Assembly: GCA_036937835.1 (NCBI GenBank)
Contig: CM072880.1
Location: 14,018,501 to 14,082,500, forward strand
Direction of reading: 5' to 3'
DNA from: Pampus argenteus
Lineage: Eukaryota; Chordata; Actinopteri; Scombriformes; Stromateidae
DNA: 64,000 nt
The notes under the pieces are model-generated. The model was not told the origin of the DNA and did not search any database. It saw nothing but the letters and a program-made list of their open reading frames with translations. The position numbers and the translations under genes were made by a program. Positions 12,126 to 26,800 of this stretch are shown here, piece by piece. Each line of letters opens with the position of its first letter. Position 1 is the stretch's first letter.

Positions 12126-14223
12126 CTGCAGTGGAAGTGCAAACAGAGACAAAAAGAACAGGATGGAGGTGAAAAACACGAGCAGAGACGTGCACAAACC
12201 AACAGGAAGAACAGTTCACTTCAGGCTGCCTATCTGCTGCGAAGAGAAAACACTGGCCACAGTAAACAAGAGCAGAGATAAATTCACATACTGTAAACAC
12301 AAATTACATGGCCTTGAACACACAAATAAACATAAAGTGGCCTGTACAGAGCCCATTATAACCTCCCAAAGACATGGTACCCACACATGAACCCAGGCAC
12401 AGACCACGCACTAAAACCTTCCCATACGAGAACCCGACCTCAAGGAATTTTTCATCATTTCTTCCACTGAACGCACACGGTTATCCAATTCACTGAGAAA
12501 ATAAAATATCCTCAAAATAAGCAGAGGACAAAACATAACCATCATTTACGAAAGACAGACGTTAAATGTTCATTTTTGCCAGTCTGGTGTGATGGATATG
12601 CTGTTCTGCTGAGAGCTCAGGCTGAGAGAACCTGCTGCACAGCTCACTAAATCCACTGGAGCTGACAGTGAAGTGGCAGAAATGAACATAGTGCAGACGC
12701 GGTGTTCTTTAAGATTGCTCTGGAGGCAATCATAAAAGTGATGCTCATTTGTGAAGATGATCTTGCCGAATAAAATGTTTAAGTGTCATAAACATTCGTT
12801 ATACACAGAGGTTATTTTCTGCAATAATCCAAAATCCAATGGAAAAAAAAATCTTATTGGCTTTTCATCGAGGGAACCATGGCGATGCCAACGTCGGGCT
12901 TGGCCTACAAAACACGTCATCGCTGCAGCACGAGCATTAAAGACTTGCATATATAGGTTATATATCAGTAATGATACATCGTGATATGTAGAACATGATG
13001 ATATGCCTCTGCTAATCTTCTGCTAAATAGGCTTTCATTGGCTTTGGGGCTGTTTGTTTAAATGACAATATATTGTATCTATTCAGTGGGTGCACTCATG
13101 AGTTAGCACACAACACATTATGGGTTAGGGTTATGTTCGGTGTCCAAATCAGTTTTCTTGTGCACTTTATGTAGTGAGAATCCAGTGAGGGAGCTACATA
13201 AAATCATTGCATGTGGAGAGTTGAACAGGGGGGTCTTCAAGGGGGGGGGGGACAGACAGTCACTGTGCAAATTAGCCGTCCAGTGGAAAACATACAACTG
13301 CGTGCTAGCTGTGAGGAACAGCCAACGAACATATTTTTATCAGGCTGGGAGTAAATATTGGGGCTCCTGTATTCATAGATAGACTATTCTCAAACAGCGC
13401 AGGTATCTCTCCACGGTGGTCCCTCTGAGGCTTTCTGGTTTCGGCTCATACTGCCCTCAGTGCAACAACAGGGCTGAAGTAGCTGCACTGATTTAGCCTT
13501 ATGTTTTTACTGGGAACACTCAACTTTAGATCTGTGGACAGATATGGTTTTATAGTGACCCCCCCCTCTCCCCCTTTGCCAAACACACAATTATAAATAC
13601 ACACAGATGCACATTTATGCACAGAAACTCAAACACACACGTGCACACGCACACACACCCACAAACATGCAGGATCAAGCTGAGTGTGTGCATACGATGT
13701 GTACGCACATAAACACGACCTCGTTAAAACTCCTATAAGGCTCCTTTTTTAGAGACGCTCTTTCCAGCCAGGAGTTACTTCAGAATGTTTCTGGTGGTTT
13801 TCCGCTTCATAATGGATTAGCTGCGCAGCTAAATATAAACACTCACTCACTATGACTCTTTGCAAAAGCCCCGTCTGCTTTATTTCTTTTCTTTTGCCGT
13901 CTGTCTAGTACGTATCTACCTTACAGGCTGTCACAGACGCCGTCCCACTCCGTCTCACGCTCTATTGTCTTTTGTGAGGGAGGAAGATGTGATGGTTTTA
14001 TCAGCCTGCGTCTCGGAGGATGTCAGGAAGAGGACGGGGTGAGACTAAGAGACGACCCGGGGAGAAGGCAGAAGGTTTGTTAGCTTGTGGAGTAAAATGT
14101 TCCACTGTGGGACTATAATCTCTGCCTTCGCAGGACCACTGTTGGACCAGGAGGACTCACAGATGACCACTGTGTCCAACGCCAGGAAGTCAACCTCTCT
14201 GACCTGTCCTGGCAGCTAAATGA

Positions 14224-14254
<31 letters not shown>

Positions 14255-17200
14255 ATGTTTCCATGTCCTCAGGCAAGTCTCTGAGTGTCTCTCTAGCTAG
14301 GCCATTCCAGGTAGAAGAACATCAATCACAGCAGGAAGCTGCTTAAGGGACAGCAAGCTGGGCAGAAAGATGGAAAGATAATCAAAAAAAAAAAAAGAAA
14401 AAAAAAGAAAGAGAAAATAAGATAGATGTAGGATGAAATAAAATGGGCAGAGGTGGATATAATAAAGGTAAAAGAGGCAAATGGAAAGCTGGGCAGGGAG
14501 GAGTGAGCGGATATTCTCTGGCTCCCAGTGATCCGTGCTGGATCGCTCTCCTCAGAGGGCAGTTTGAGCTGATGCCACTTTTGGAGGGCCAAACTCGAAG
14601 GAGCAAAACATCGGGGACTCGTATATCCTCACTGCCATTAGATTGCTTAATTTCCACATGAAATGATGTAGCGTCTTGTGCCTGTTTAAGTACTTTGTTC
14701 TAGCGCAGATAAATGGTGGTTTTCATTGCACAATATTAGGCTCACAGCTTGGTTTTTACCACTGATGTTTGCCTGCTCGTCATACGCTGCATATTTTCAC
14801 CAGTCTTCTGTTTTTATAGCTTGGATTTTTACGGTTTTATTTATTATGATTTAACTGTGTGTATTTATTTATTTTTTATTGTAAAACTTGTCTAGAAGGG
14901 TAATTCCCCTTATGGGACAATAAACCTTTTCAACGCTTTAGTGTCACAAAAGAACATGCGTCAGCCTCGGGGTACCATCACACACACACACAAGTCCTCA
15001 GCAGGAAATCTGCATTTATTGATCCCAATTTAACACACCTGTATTTAAAAAAAACCCATCAATAACTGAATATATATGGTCCAGCAAGAACTATTAATCA
15101 CGGAATACAAAATTTTTGTTGATCCTCTTGCACTATGATAATGTGTCGACATCTATTTTGAATGGTTTCCAGCTCAAACAATGGGGCTAAAGTCAGACTG
15201 CTCTGCAGAAACAATGAGACGACTGTTCCTCGGGCCTTTATCATTAGACCAGACATGTCTAAGAGAGAAATACAGCTGGCGGTGAATCCAATACGTCTGA
15301 AGGCAACTCACCCAACAACAGCTTCTCTTTCAGACCCTTTTAACAGCAAACCCGGCGATGGCTTACGCGCTGTCACTGTACATGAACATTTACACACAAC
15401 CTGGGATGTTACCTGGCTGAAATATGCCTCCCTGTCACACTGTTTTATAGAGGTGCATTTGTTTTACTTGAGAGAATACCAGAAGCTAATAAAGGGACAG
15501 AGTAATAAAAGCAACAGCAACGGATTGTTAGCAATCATCCTGTTTCTGACAACTAAAGCCCATTGTTCCCAGGACCCCCGCTGGGGAAATGAAGAGCAGG
15601 CCAAGCGAGACTATACATCACTGAGCGAATAATGCGAGCTGACTTTGTGTCTATATAATGGCTTTAAAGGTTTGACAGGGGAAGTAAAATCTACGGGATG
15701 TGCGGGGTTTTGAGCCGACCTTCAGCTGTGACCTGTGTGTGTGTGAGGCTGCCAACGTGACGAAGACGTGAAACTGGGAATCGGCTTGTCCGTGTAATGA
15801 TTAGATGGCGACGAGAGAGAGCGAAGACGTAATGAATCGACAGTTTAAGGGTTGCACTGTCACAGAGGTTTTAGTGTCTCATCGTGGTCTGTATAAAAAG
15901 CTATATGTACTGGTTTAATGTCCCATGAAATCATCAGTATTTCCTTAGTATGATACAATTACTGTTGAGGGATCAATAAAAGAATACAAACGTCTTGAGT
16001 AGAGTTTTTTTATATGTCTGTTTCTCTAACCCCAGACTCCGTATGAGACCCGAGGTGGGTCGGGTCAGGTCCAAATTATGTTCTGTCTGATTAGGGTCCT
16101 GTTGCATTGCAGCGGGTCTGTAGGGCATCATAATGGCATCATTTGGGTTTATTTGACACATAAAGGTGGCTGCTCGTTACCTGGTGGAGCATCACGCTGC
16201 TCTCAGTGTCGCTGACTATTTGAGTTAAACCACAGTTTTGTTCAGGACTAACTATCCCTGGGTCTATTTGGATCAGACTGTCACATTCGTCATTGCCAGG
16301 AACAGCAATCACGATGATACAGATCAGTGCAGGAGCTTCGTTTGGAGTTAATTACCTCCAATTAACATTTGTTTATAGTAAATATACAGCTGATCAGGTG
16401 TGATTGGTTACTTCCTGATTTCATTTTCTACAAGCTCACCTAATTCCAGTGTGTTTCTGCTTGTATGTGTAGACATACCAGTGGGGATATTGATTATGCA
16501 ATGAAAAGCAGATTGATTTGATCGGATGAGAGGAAATGTTCTGATGACTTTAACTTTTGCAGCATGTAGCACTGCTGAAGAGGCCATCCTGCATTACTGA
16601 GGGAACTGTTTTGACACTGATGACACAGTTTGTCTTTATGTCATCAAGACTATAAATGTGGCAGGGTTGGGGTTAAGGACAGTAGAGAGGCAATTTCTTT
16701 GCATATGTTCTCAATAAAGAAATATATAAACCAATATTGTCCATCATGCACCTGCAGGCCTCATCGCCTGTTCCCCCTGCACTGTTTCTCAAGGTGCTGG
16801 CTTATGACTAGTCAGTCTCCATCTTTTTCACAGTTTCCCCTCTCCTTGCCTGTCACACCTCCTGGCGTCTCGTCAGTCTGTGTTGCTGACCGGGAGCTTG
16901 GCCTTAACGCTGCCCGTTGCGAGCGAGACACGCGAGCAAATGAACAAGCACCGGCCCGACGGGGCTGGGAAAACAATCATCCCCCCCTCCCCCCCGACCT
17001 CCTTCAGACCCGTCAAATTCACAGCGGCACCAAACATCGGCTAATTGGTTTCATCTGCGCCCCCGCGGGGCTGGGATAAAGGGGTGTAAGGGATGACCTC
17101 ATCACTCACTCACTCATACACACACACACACACACACACACAATGCTCACACAGGGTCCAGATAGTGTTTCTGTTATTTCTTGTGCTGTTAACCTGTTAG

Positions 17201-20200
17201 TTGTAAAGCCATGTGTTTCTACAGCACAACACACAACACAACAAGCGTGTTCACCAGTGAGTGATCCTCATGTAAAATAGTAAGGTCAATATCCACATCG
17301 GTCATGGCATGCGTGAAAACATACTAAATAATTATACACTGTTTGACGATGCATCTGCTGTACATTAATGTACTTAATATACACTTTATTTGCTGTATCC
17401 TGTTATTTTCTGCTGTAACGATCCAATTTTCACACGGATCATTACATTTTCATCTAACATAATCTAATCTGGACAACATTTACAAATATTATCTAGTTTG
17501 GGAACACTGGCTGGCGTTTCAGATGAGTCTTAGAGTGTTACTTATGAAACGTATGTTGAATTGATTTTCTGTAACAGTCAAACTCGAGGCAAACCATGCG
17601 GTTTATCTCAGGTCTAAACAAAGATCAATGTCTGCTTGTGACTGTGTGATCCCTCGAGATGCATTCTTCACTCACCGTGAATGGCTTAGCGGATCCCTTG
17701 TCGTCCTTGCCCGATATGAATTTGCCGCTCTTTCTGGTTTCCCTCAATCTCTCGATCGTTGGAGGCTTCACGAACACTATGAAGGGTTTAAACTCTGCCG
17801 TCCGCAGGTGCTTAAGCATCTGAAGAGAGACAAAGCGGAGCAAATATTAATAGAAAAGTGCTGGAAGAGTGTGAGGTGTTACCGTGTAGCAACCAGGGAG
17901 CAAACAGAGCCACTGGTTTAATGTATGGGTGTCCCGCCCTGCCTGTACACTATATGCTTTTTTTAGAAAGCAGAGGAAGATACATTTCTGTCCACATCTG
18001 TGTGGGCTCGTTGTCTCTTCTTACTGGTCACAACTGCACAAGAAAAACACCAATCTGGTCCTCCAGAAAGGTAGAACAGAGGTCAGAGCTGGTTAGTGGT
18101 GGCGTCAGGCTTCGGGACCTCCTCTGGCTCTGGCACCACGATCAGGGCTTCACGCTGTGCCTAATAGGCAGTGGGCCCAAAGCCACAACTGATAGGAAGA
18201 TGGATAAAAACCCAAAGGAAAAGCAATAGAGGACCCACTGGAAGGCATTCATCGCTGCTTTTATCAGCCACTCAGCAGACAGTATCAGTCAGCAATGACA
18301 TGCTCTGACACTGCCACTGATCTGATCCATGAGTCATGCTCAATGGGCTCATACTGGAGGTAGAGGAGATGACTATTAGCTTACGCAACATCACAAAAGT
18401 ATGCCAAAAACAAAAAAAAACTACTTAAATAAATGTACATTCACCCAAATGAGCTTCCACAGACTCTTTCTCATAGACCTTAGCCGAGGGCTAAAGGACT
18501 GACTCTTATTGTTGCTCAGGCCAGGGTGGTTTGAGAACATGCCAGGCTAATCTATATAATGGTGTATTTGTGCTGCATGTGTGTCATTATCCACTGGGAA
18601 AAAAGAAAAACAGGGAAGAGCTCACAAGGCAGAGACTGGACGTTACAGCCCAGACGTGGATAATGGGAAATCATGCTCAGAGGGTTTGTTAGGGCTCAGT
18701 GACAAGCCAGCCATTTGTGTAGGGACTGATCGCCACCAACCCCGAGACACATAAGCCAAAGAGGAAATCTTCAAATAGAGGAAATTAACAGTAATTGCTC
18801 CCTGGTAACCCAGTAAGCAGCCAAGACCTCAGGAAAGCCAGAGAAGAGAGATCTGCCTATGAGATAGGTGGGGACAGAAGGTGCCAAAAAATGCAGGGAG
18901 GTGATGGTGAGAAAGAAGGAGATGCAGAGGAAGGGTTTGTGTCACTCACATGAGGCTGGACATCCAGTAAGCACACTTTGTTCTTGGAGAGGACAGAGCG
19001 TATCGAGTCTAGACTCGTCCCGTAGTAATTCCCTCTGTACTCGCCATACTCGATGAATCTGAGAGGTGAGATTGAAAGAGAGAAGTGGAGAGATGAAAAG
19101 GTTGTAGAGAAGACAACAACAATGATTCCATGCTGAAATCAGTATTTGATACATAACTGATATGCCCTGGGAGTAACATCAGAATCTCAACCTAATGTGG
19201 TCATCTGTGTCAGCACACTCTGATATCCACGTTAGAAATGATGATATATAAAAGCCCAACAAATCTACAGAGACAGGAGGATTACTCTTTCAACCAGTGA
19301 CAGATCTGAAGACACTGTTCTTTAGCACAGAACTTAAAAAACCAGACGTTTTGGCCGGGCTTATTTTATATAATCCTCTACGTTACCCTTTCAATCAGTA
19401 ACACCTGTTTGTTCCAGAGAGACCACAGAATGCCAAAACCTTCCCCTCCTTTAATCCATGAGGATTTTAGCCTAGCAAGCAACTGGGCACGAGCAAACAA
19501 ACACTTTTCCACCAGATAATATTCCCTCTTTCGCACCAATCAGCTGTCATAAAATAAAAAAGAAGGAAGAAAGCCACCAGTGTGTATTTTTAGCTGAAAA
19601 CAAGGAGGGGAAAAAACGTAGTGAGCGGAGTAACGACGTGGAAAGAATTTCGAGCTAATAGGACGACGTGGTATGCTCATGGTCTGCTCATGACAAGTTT
19701 CGGACAGAATGACTGCCTCGCTGTGACTGATGCCATGTAAAAAGAAACTTTTATGGTAATTGACCATGTAAGAAAGTTTTACTCAACTTTTTTTTTTTTT
19801 TAAGAGAGGCTTCAGTCTCTAAAATACTCATATTTGGTTATGGGGAATTCATTTAAGAGCTTACAGTAGCCTGTGTTTGAAAACTCTCACCTTGCAGCAT
19901 TCAGCACTGTTTGTTGTCAGAGGAGAAGGTATATAGATTACAGGAAAGCATGCCAGTTGGAGGTTTGGCCTTATTGAGAGTGTGGATTGTTGCCATTTTA
20001 ACACAGAACAGGGCTTCCCTTGGGAAAGTTGTTCAAGTTCAAACACGTTGTTGTGGTCCCCGATTCAGAGACCTTTTTTATTTTAGCATGTCTGTGCAGA
20101 GCGCATTGTTTGTGCTGCATGCAACGAGGCATAACGCAAACAAGTTCATCTCACCCTCGTCTGCTTCGCTGCCTTGTAATTTCAGCGTGGAGTGTTCCAC

Positions 20201-23200
20201 GCACGCACCCCACATCACAAGCTCTGTCACTCACCCCTCCGACTCCCTGAAAAACATTGCATGCCTTGACCTACACCACAACATGGCCTAAATATACAGC
20301 CCCCCTCTTTTCCCTTCTCCTCTCTGCATGCTCTGACACTCTATATGCACTCACCGCCACAGGCTTCCTTCTATGTCACACGTGTGTGTGTGTTTGCGTG
20401 CGTAAATGTTTTGCACGTGCACCCAACAAGTATACCCCCACCCTTCGAGCTGATGTGAGACCGGTAGAAAGGCATCAATCATTCTTATGACGATTACAAC
20501 TTGCATTTCAATTTGTTGGCCACAAATGTCAAGGCGGGCCGCGGTGTGGCTACATTCAGAGAGCGCGTCTACGGAAAGGAGGAAGCAGAGACGGGAGACC
20601 TTGGGGCCAGTGTCTGGAGATCTGTTACCAACGCTGGGCCCAGCCCTGTCAACACCAGCTCACAGTCGGTTACAGAGACACACAGACGACAGCGGGGAAG
20701 CTGTGTTAGAACAGTCCCAGCAAGTACTGGAGCTGCTACGCTGCCTCTAGTGGTTTAGAGACAGAGAGAGATTCTCTTGTCAAATCTGTCAAATCTCAAT
20801 AGAGGTTTATTCAGAAAACTAATAAACTTAACATACATGTGGGCTGGAATAATGTCATGTTTTGTAATGTTATTTAATTTGATTAGTCGATCAACGTATC
20901 AACAACACGTCTTTTAAGTTTTATGGTTCCAGCTTTTAAAAAGTGAAAATGTGTTGTGTTCGTCTGTTTTATATCACTGTAGCTGCAATATTCTTAGGAT
21001 TTCTGGACAAAAATATTTAAGACAGATGTCACTGTGGGCTCTGGGACATTATGATGAGCCATTCTTCACAATTTTCTGACATTTCTGTGTCTGGTTCGTC
21101 AGAGAAAATACACATTTTTAAGCTTTTCCTTAAAATATAACAGCCTTTTTCCTGCATTACTATATTCTTGAAACATTTTGTCTTTGCTCCAGATCATGAC
21201 TTTGGGACTTTGGGACAGATTCATTTTTAATAGCAACTTTCCTCTCCTTTGTATGAAACTATGGGAGTTACATTACTGATAGATTATTTGTATTTAAAGA
21301 AACCTCATGACCACCATGGAGGCAGTGTAAGTGAAAATCAACTGACTTGCATCTATTATTGAGTCGTTGATGTCTTGATTTTTTAGCAAAGATCGATTAT
21401 TTGGGGTTTTTAAACCATTATGATCCACTGTGAAGATGGACTCTAAATCTGGTTGTACAGGTCTATCAGCAGTTTTCTGTATTTGCACCAGACACAGTTG
21501 TGCCTACTTGTTGTTGTGTATGTCCGTCTCGAAGAGGTGTTTGGAGATGAAGTGGTACTCCACGCCGTCGGTCTCCTGGTTCCTCTTGGCCCGACTGGTG
21601 TCTGAGAGAGAGAAGACAGAGAGAGAGAGAGAAGGACGGATTACCTCAAACCCAGACTGTCTGACTCACTGTTGGGGCAGAAACCATCTGAACTGAGCCC
21701 CTTATTAACATCGCTGGAAGTCTGAAACACAGCACGCTGGGTCGTGCCAACCCTTGTATATATTATTGTGTAATAGCACTATAAAATACACAACCTGCAG
21801 CACTAAACTCAGACACTTAACTGACATGCAGCAGGGGTTTACTGTGTCTTATTAAATTTGTCTCTTGTAATGTGGCTGCATTGCCCGTAGAAACAGAAGC
21901 CGTGGCGTTTGCCGCCAGTGTTAGCCGCTGTAAGGTAATTGAGTTTGGGAGCTCTCATTAACATCCAGTCCCTTCATTTACTTGGCTGTAAGCCTCGCTG
22001 TAAAGTGGGCGGCGGGGGCGGCACGTGGAGGGAACGTGAGCCGGCAGCTCTGATCGATGTGTAAGGGTCAAGCGGTCGACTTACACCCCGGCTCGTTTTT
22101 TGGGAGCGCTTCAAAGGTCAGAGGGGAGAGGTGTGCAGCGTGCACCCGTCAGACACTCCGAGCAGCTCCAAAACAAACTATTAAACTTTTATCACCTGCA
22201 ACTCGAAATCGCCAAGTTCTATTTTACTCTCCTCTGAGTTTTTCTTTTTTTTTGTCAGCATGCGTTAAAGGCTGTGCCCTCGTAGTGGACCAGTGCCTTC
22301 TTTTTTTTTATGGTCCTGACTGTTCTACAGGGTTCATGGAAAACCAATGGTGTGATTTATACAATGTGTCACTCGCTTGAGAAGGAAAGACAGCTGTAAA
22401 TCCGACCGCGGTAGAGAAGACACTGAAGAAGATCAATGACTTCTCTGTCATTAGCAAGGAGAAGCCCCGAACAGCCTTGTCATAGTGTAACATATACGCA
22501 GTATGCCTCCTATTCAGAAACGTGTAAGACACATTGCCGAACAGCCTCTCGGTAGTTTGACCAATACCATCCACCATGCGTTATTTTAGCATCTGTTTTG
22601 TGGCACAGAAAATAATTACAGTGCAACGAAAGAATGTGCATCCGATCATTCCCCAATTCATGGAAAATATCAGTAAGCCTGGACTGGAATCAAAATGTTT
22701 AACCCCCAAACTGTAATGGCTTATTGCAATGCTCCTTGTGTTTCTTAGACGGCTGGTTTACATTTTACAGCAACAAGCGGGAGGAAAAAGAAAAAAACAA
22801 CAACCCTGAATCTTAACCAGGGCCACGAGCCGGTGGTCTTCTAAACTCCGGTTTTCAAATTAACAAAAAAAAGGGGTAACGCTTTCGGGCTTAATCTGAA
22901 ACAACAGCAAAGTGTTAAACACATCCATGTGTCCATTGGCAGCAATCAAACATTCAGAAAGAAGGAGACGAGATATTTTCCGAGTCTCTTTCCTCTCAAT
23001 GAGAGCCAAGACTTGTGCCATACGTCTTCTATATGGTTCAGAATCAGACTGTCTGTGCTCAAACACGACATCACAGGTCACATTTGAGAACAATTAACAA
23101 GCCTTGTGGAAAAAGAAAGAAAGAAAAAAGGCCCCACCGATGGGATTTTAACACCAGGGACATTTCAAGTGTCAGACCTTGACTGGGACACATCCATTAT

Positions 23201-23759
23201 GCCACACGGCATGTAACAAACACAGCAATTAATATCAGCTGTCCTCATATTTCCTTAAACTCTTGTCGCAATTTCCCTTCAAGCCCCAGATGGTAACTAC
23301 GCAATTACTAGTGCCACTGCCCTGCTTAAATGTATAAATCAAAAAGATTTATTTGTCCCAACATATTGGCTGTGGGACATTTCAGAACTGCAAAAAAAAA
23401 AACCTAAAAAAAAAAAAAAAAGCTGGAAAGACTTGAAGAGCTGGACGGTGTTCAGAATTATGGCAAGCTGTCATTTGGTCCTTAAAAGGAGAGAAAGGGA
23501 GGAGGAGGCACCGCAGGAAAAAGACAGAAAGAAAGTGAGAAGTAAACTGGGGAAGAAAGGAGAGGTAGTAGCTTGGTGCCAATTTGTGAAGCAGTGGAAT
23601 AGCATTTCTTCAGGAGGCAGAAAAACACAGTTTCCTCCATCATTCAGAGCTTGTCAGGCAGATTGTGAAAAGCTGACAATTACACAGGAGGAGAACCAAC
23701 TGCCCGGGCCTTGAGAGAACCAGAGCTGCCCTGCTTGTTACTCACTGCCACAGTTACTC

Positions 23760-23804
<45 letters not shown>

Positions 23805-26800
23805 GTGTCCAGACTGGATTTTCATCACTCAAACAGCACAAGCACCCTCACACAATGTGAAAACTTAACTGGAACAAGTAAGCTAAACATCGTTCACCCA
23901 AAGTGATTACTTTGATTTGTTGCTGAAAACTCACGGGGGTTGGAATTTAATCTGGCGTCGTGTACGCTTACATTTCTCTGTGAATATGTTTCCAATGTGT
24001 TCGTCTCTGTGGACAGACGTACAAGAGATGGAGTCAATGTATCTCCATGACAACACAGCTGTCGTGTCAGGTATTTAACGCTTACGGAGATCAGCAGCTC
24101 ATCAACAGCTGACTAATAGAAGATATAAACTGATGGTGCTGTAGATGTGTATTAGTTATTATTCAAGATGTTTACAGCTTTCAGTACATTAATGTTGTGT
24201 TAGCTCATTAACATTAACACAAAAGTTGTAAACTGGATCGTTGAAAGCTTTTACTTCTATATATTTTTACCTTTTCTGCAGTAAGAAGAAACCAGATCTC
24301 AAAAATTCCTTTAAAATTAAAAAAATATAAACTGGCAAATTGTAATTTAGGTGGGTTAATCTCAATCCCTGACTGACTTTGTATTATATAAAAGTAAAAA
24401 AAACATTGTTTAGTGCTGCAAAATATTTTTTAAAATTTACAAATAATTAGCAACAGGTTTGTAGAACAACCATGCAGTATAATTTAAAGTTTATTTTTTT
24501 AATATAGGTTAAACATCTTGTTTATCAGGTGCACCGTGTTGGCTTTTTCTCTCTCCCATTTTTCTTGTAAGCTGGTGCAAGTGCAGCATGTGGAGGAAGC
24601 CAAACAGTGTCTGCATTCCCTTTAAAAACTGTTTGCCAATAAATAGCAGAACTGAAACAGTGGTCTAGTAAAAGGCCCGCGGGGGACATGATATATAAAA
24701 CACACATTCACACATAAGACGAACCCACAGAGGAGAGGTTGGAAAGACGATGCCTCAGTAAGAAGAGCGGAGTGAACTTACGTGGGATGGTCACGCTGAA
24801 GTGTTGGGGGTCAGAGATCAGCAGTTTCTTCTTAAGCTCATTCAAACCGACTCCGGTTGGTCCTACACAAACACAAACGCATCATGAAAAGGACAGAAGT
24901 CACATGATCTAACACTACTTATTTCCTATAGGGCTACAGATGCATGACGTCATGCTGAATGTTCCTTTACTGCCTTGTAGATAAGACAAGGTCAATATTT
25001 TAGTGTCTGTGGGAATGAAACGATATATAATAATACAATATGTCTTTGATATGTCAGAGTAAGCAATAATCAAAACAATTAGAGCAGCATTTTTAACTGA
25101 TTCATCATGCAATATCAAAATCAGTGATATTAATAAATTAAAAGGTGCACTCCATTGAATTAGACATTTCATACATTTGGATTAGACTCAAGCTCCAAAA
25201 ACAAAGGATCCTACATTTCCCAAAATGCAACTTGACAGAGCCTCTGAGTCTTTCCTCGTCTAGTATATACACATGTATTTCAAACTCCATGCTCCCAGTT
25301 CATAATGCAGATTTTCCTTTTCCAAAAACGTTCCAAGCCCAAGTGAATATGACATCACCAGTTATTTTTCACACTTAAAAAAAACAACAACTATATATTT
25401 TCACGGAGTGAACAGTACGCCTCCAAGTGAGTAAACTGAAGCTGATGTGTGAAATCAACGGAGTGACCCTTTAAACATTCAACTATTCGCAGCCTTTCTG
25501 TCACAGTGACTGTGTTTAGTTCACTTGTGTCGTTTGTTTGTTCTCATAGAAAGTAAGACATGTCGTAAGCGTTTTTTTTCTCTTCTTTTTCTACATAATA
25601 TTATGAACCTAATTTACCACGGTGTAAAGTTAATTTCATACGCTATTAAAACAAAATCAACCCAGCAGAAGCCTTTCAGGCACAGAGAATTGATTAAGGC
25701 TTTTTAATAAATGAAACAACATGGATTCAGTTACAGTCCGGCAGTTTGGCAGAATAACAAAACGACAATAAGCAGTAGGTACACAGTGACGGTAAGGAAG
25801 AGTGGGAGAGGGAGACTACTGACTGGAGATGTCAAAGTTAGTCAGACTGAGCTCATGAATATAATTTTAATATCAAGAAAGACAAGAAATATGGCTATTT
25901 TGGAAAGTAATTTGATCAGATATCACAGACATATAATATATTCTCATTTTATTATTTTTGAAATGTGGTTAGCAGAGATTAAAAAGAAAAAAGTTTTTTA
26001 TTTATTTTTGGAACCTGACTTTGGTTTGGTGGAAATCTCTTTTTCCTGAAAGCCATTCTCCAGTGTTTTGGTGGCTGTTACCAGGGTGCTACATCATCCT
26101 AATTTGAACTGACTGGCATCAGTGTCCTAACAGACTGGTTTTGGAGTTACAAGTGCATAGCTGGACCTTTCAGTGTTTTACCACAGCTCTGCAGCGTGTG
26201 GACAGTTAGAGACAGAGCTTGATCTGGGCTCGAGATTCTTCACATGCCTAACGTTCTGGGCAGACACTACAATCGCATCAAACCCTATTGGAAATTCGTT
26301 TCTCCAGGCAAATGTGTTTAGCAGGCCGCTTCTCTAAAACAAACGGACAATGAGTTCACTCAGCGATGTGGATTAGGTGGAAAGACGGGGAGAGAGGGAG
26401 AGAGAGAAAAAAAAAATGTTGATAAACACAAGCTCTGTATTTTTTAGAGAAAGGCTGCTCCTGTTTCCTCCTGTGCCATCTGCGCTGGTCGTCTACGTTT
26501 CATCTGGTGTGAAGCAAGAAGGATTTGAAGTGATCCACAACCTGATAAATAGGTGTGGACAACAAAGGCCTTTAAGCATAATCTCAGAACACTGGCAGCC
26601 GTTGCAGACAGACAAATTCACACCCCACGCTTTCCCTTTCCCTCTGCACCCAGCAACACATGGTTTTGGGTCCTATTGTGCGACTGCTGTAAGTGATAAA
26701 ACCTGTTTCCTCAGTGCACTCACACACTCTACTTTGAATTCAAAAACTGAAAAAAAAAAAAAAAAAATAGAAAAAAAAAATACCCTGACCCTCTTAGGGC

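Larger units (their letters stand above)
12126..17675 (-). other. mpp7: mpp7 intron (last), 5.55 kb
   Basis: Separates the KPFT exon from the terminal exon. It contains a (TG)14 microsatellite (14227-14254), two LINE-tail-like fragments (14899-14931 and 15959-15987), a (CA)n repeat (17118-17142) and a GC-rich block around 16900-17080. No nested gene recognised. Confidence 0.75.

Noticed and set aside
13110..13135. GGGTTAGGGTTA telomere-like hexamers (also near 44258)
   Set aside because: Only about two units each; too short to count as an interstitial telomere array.
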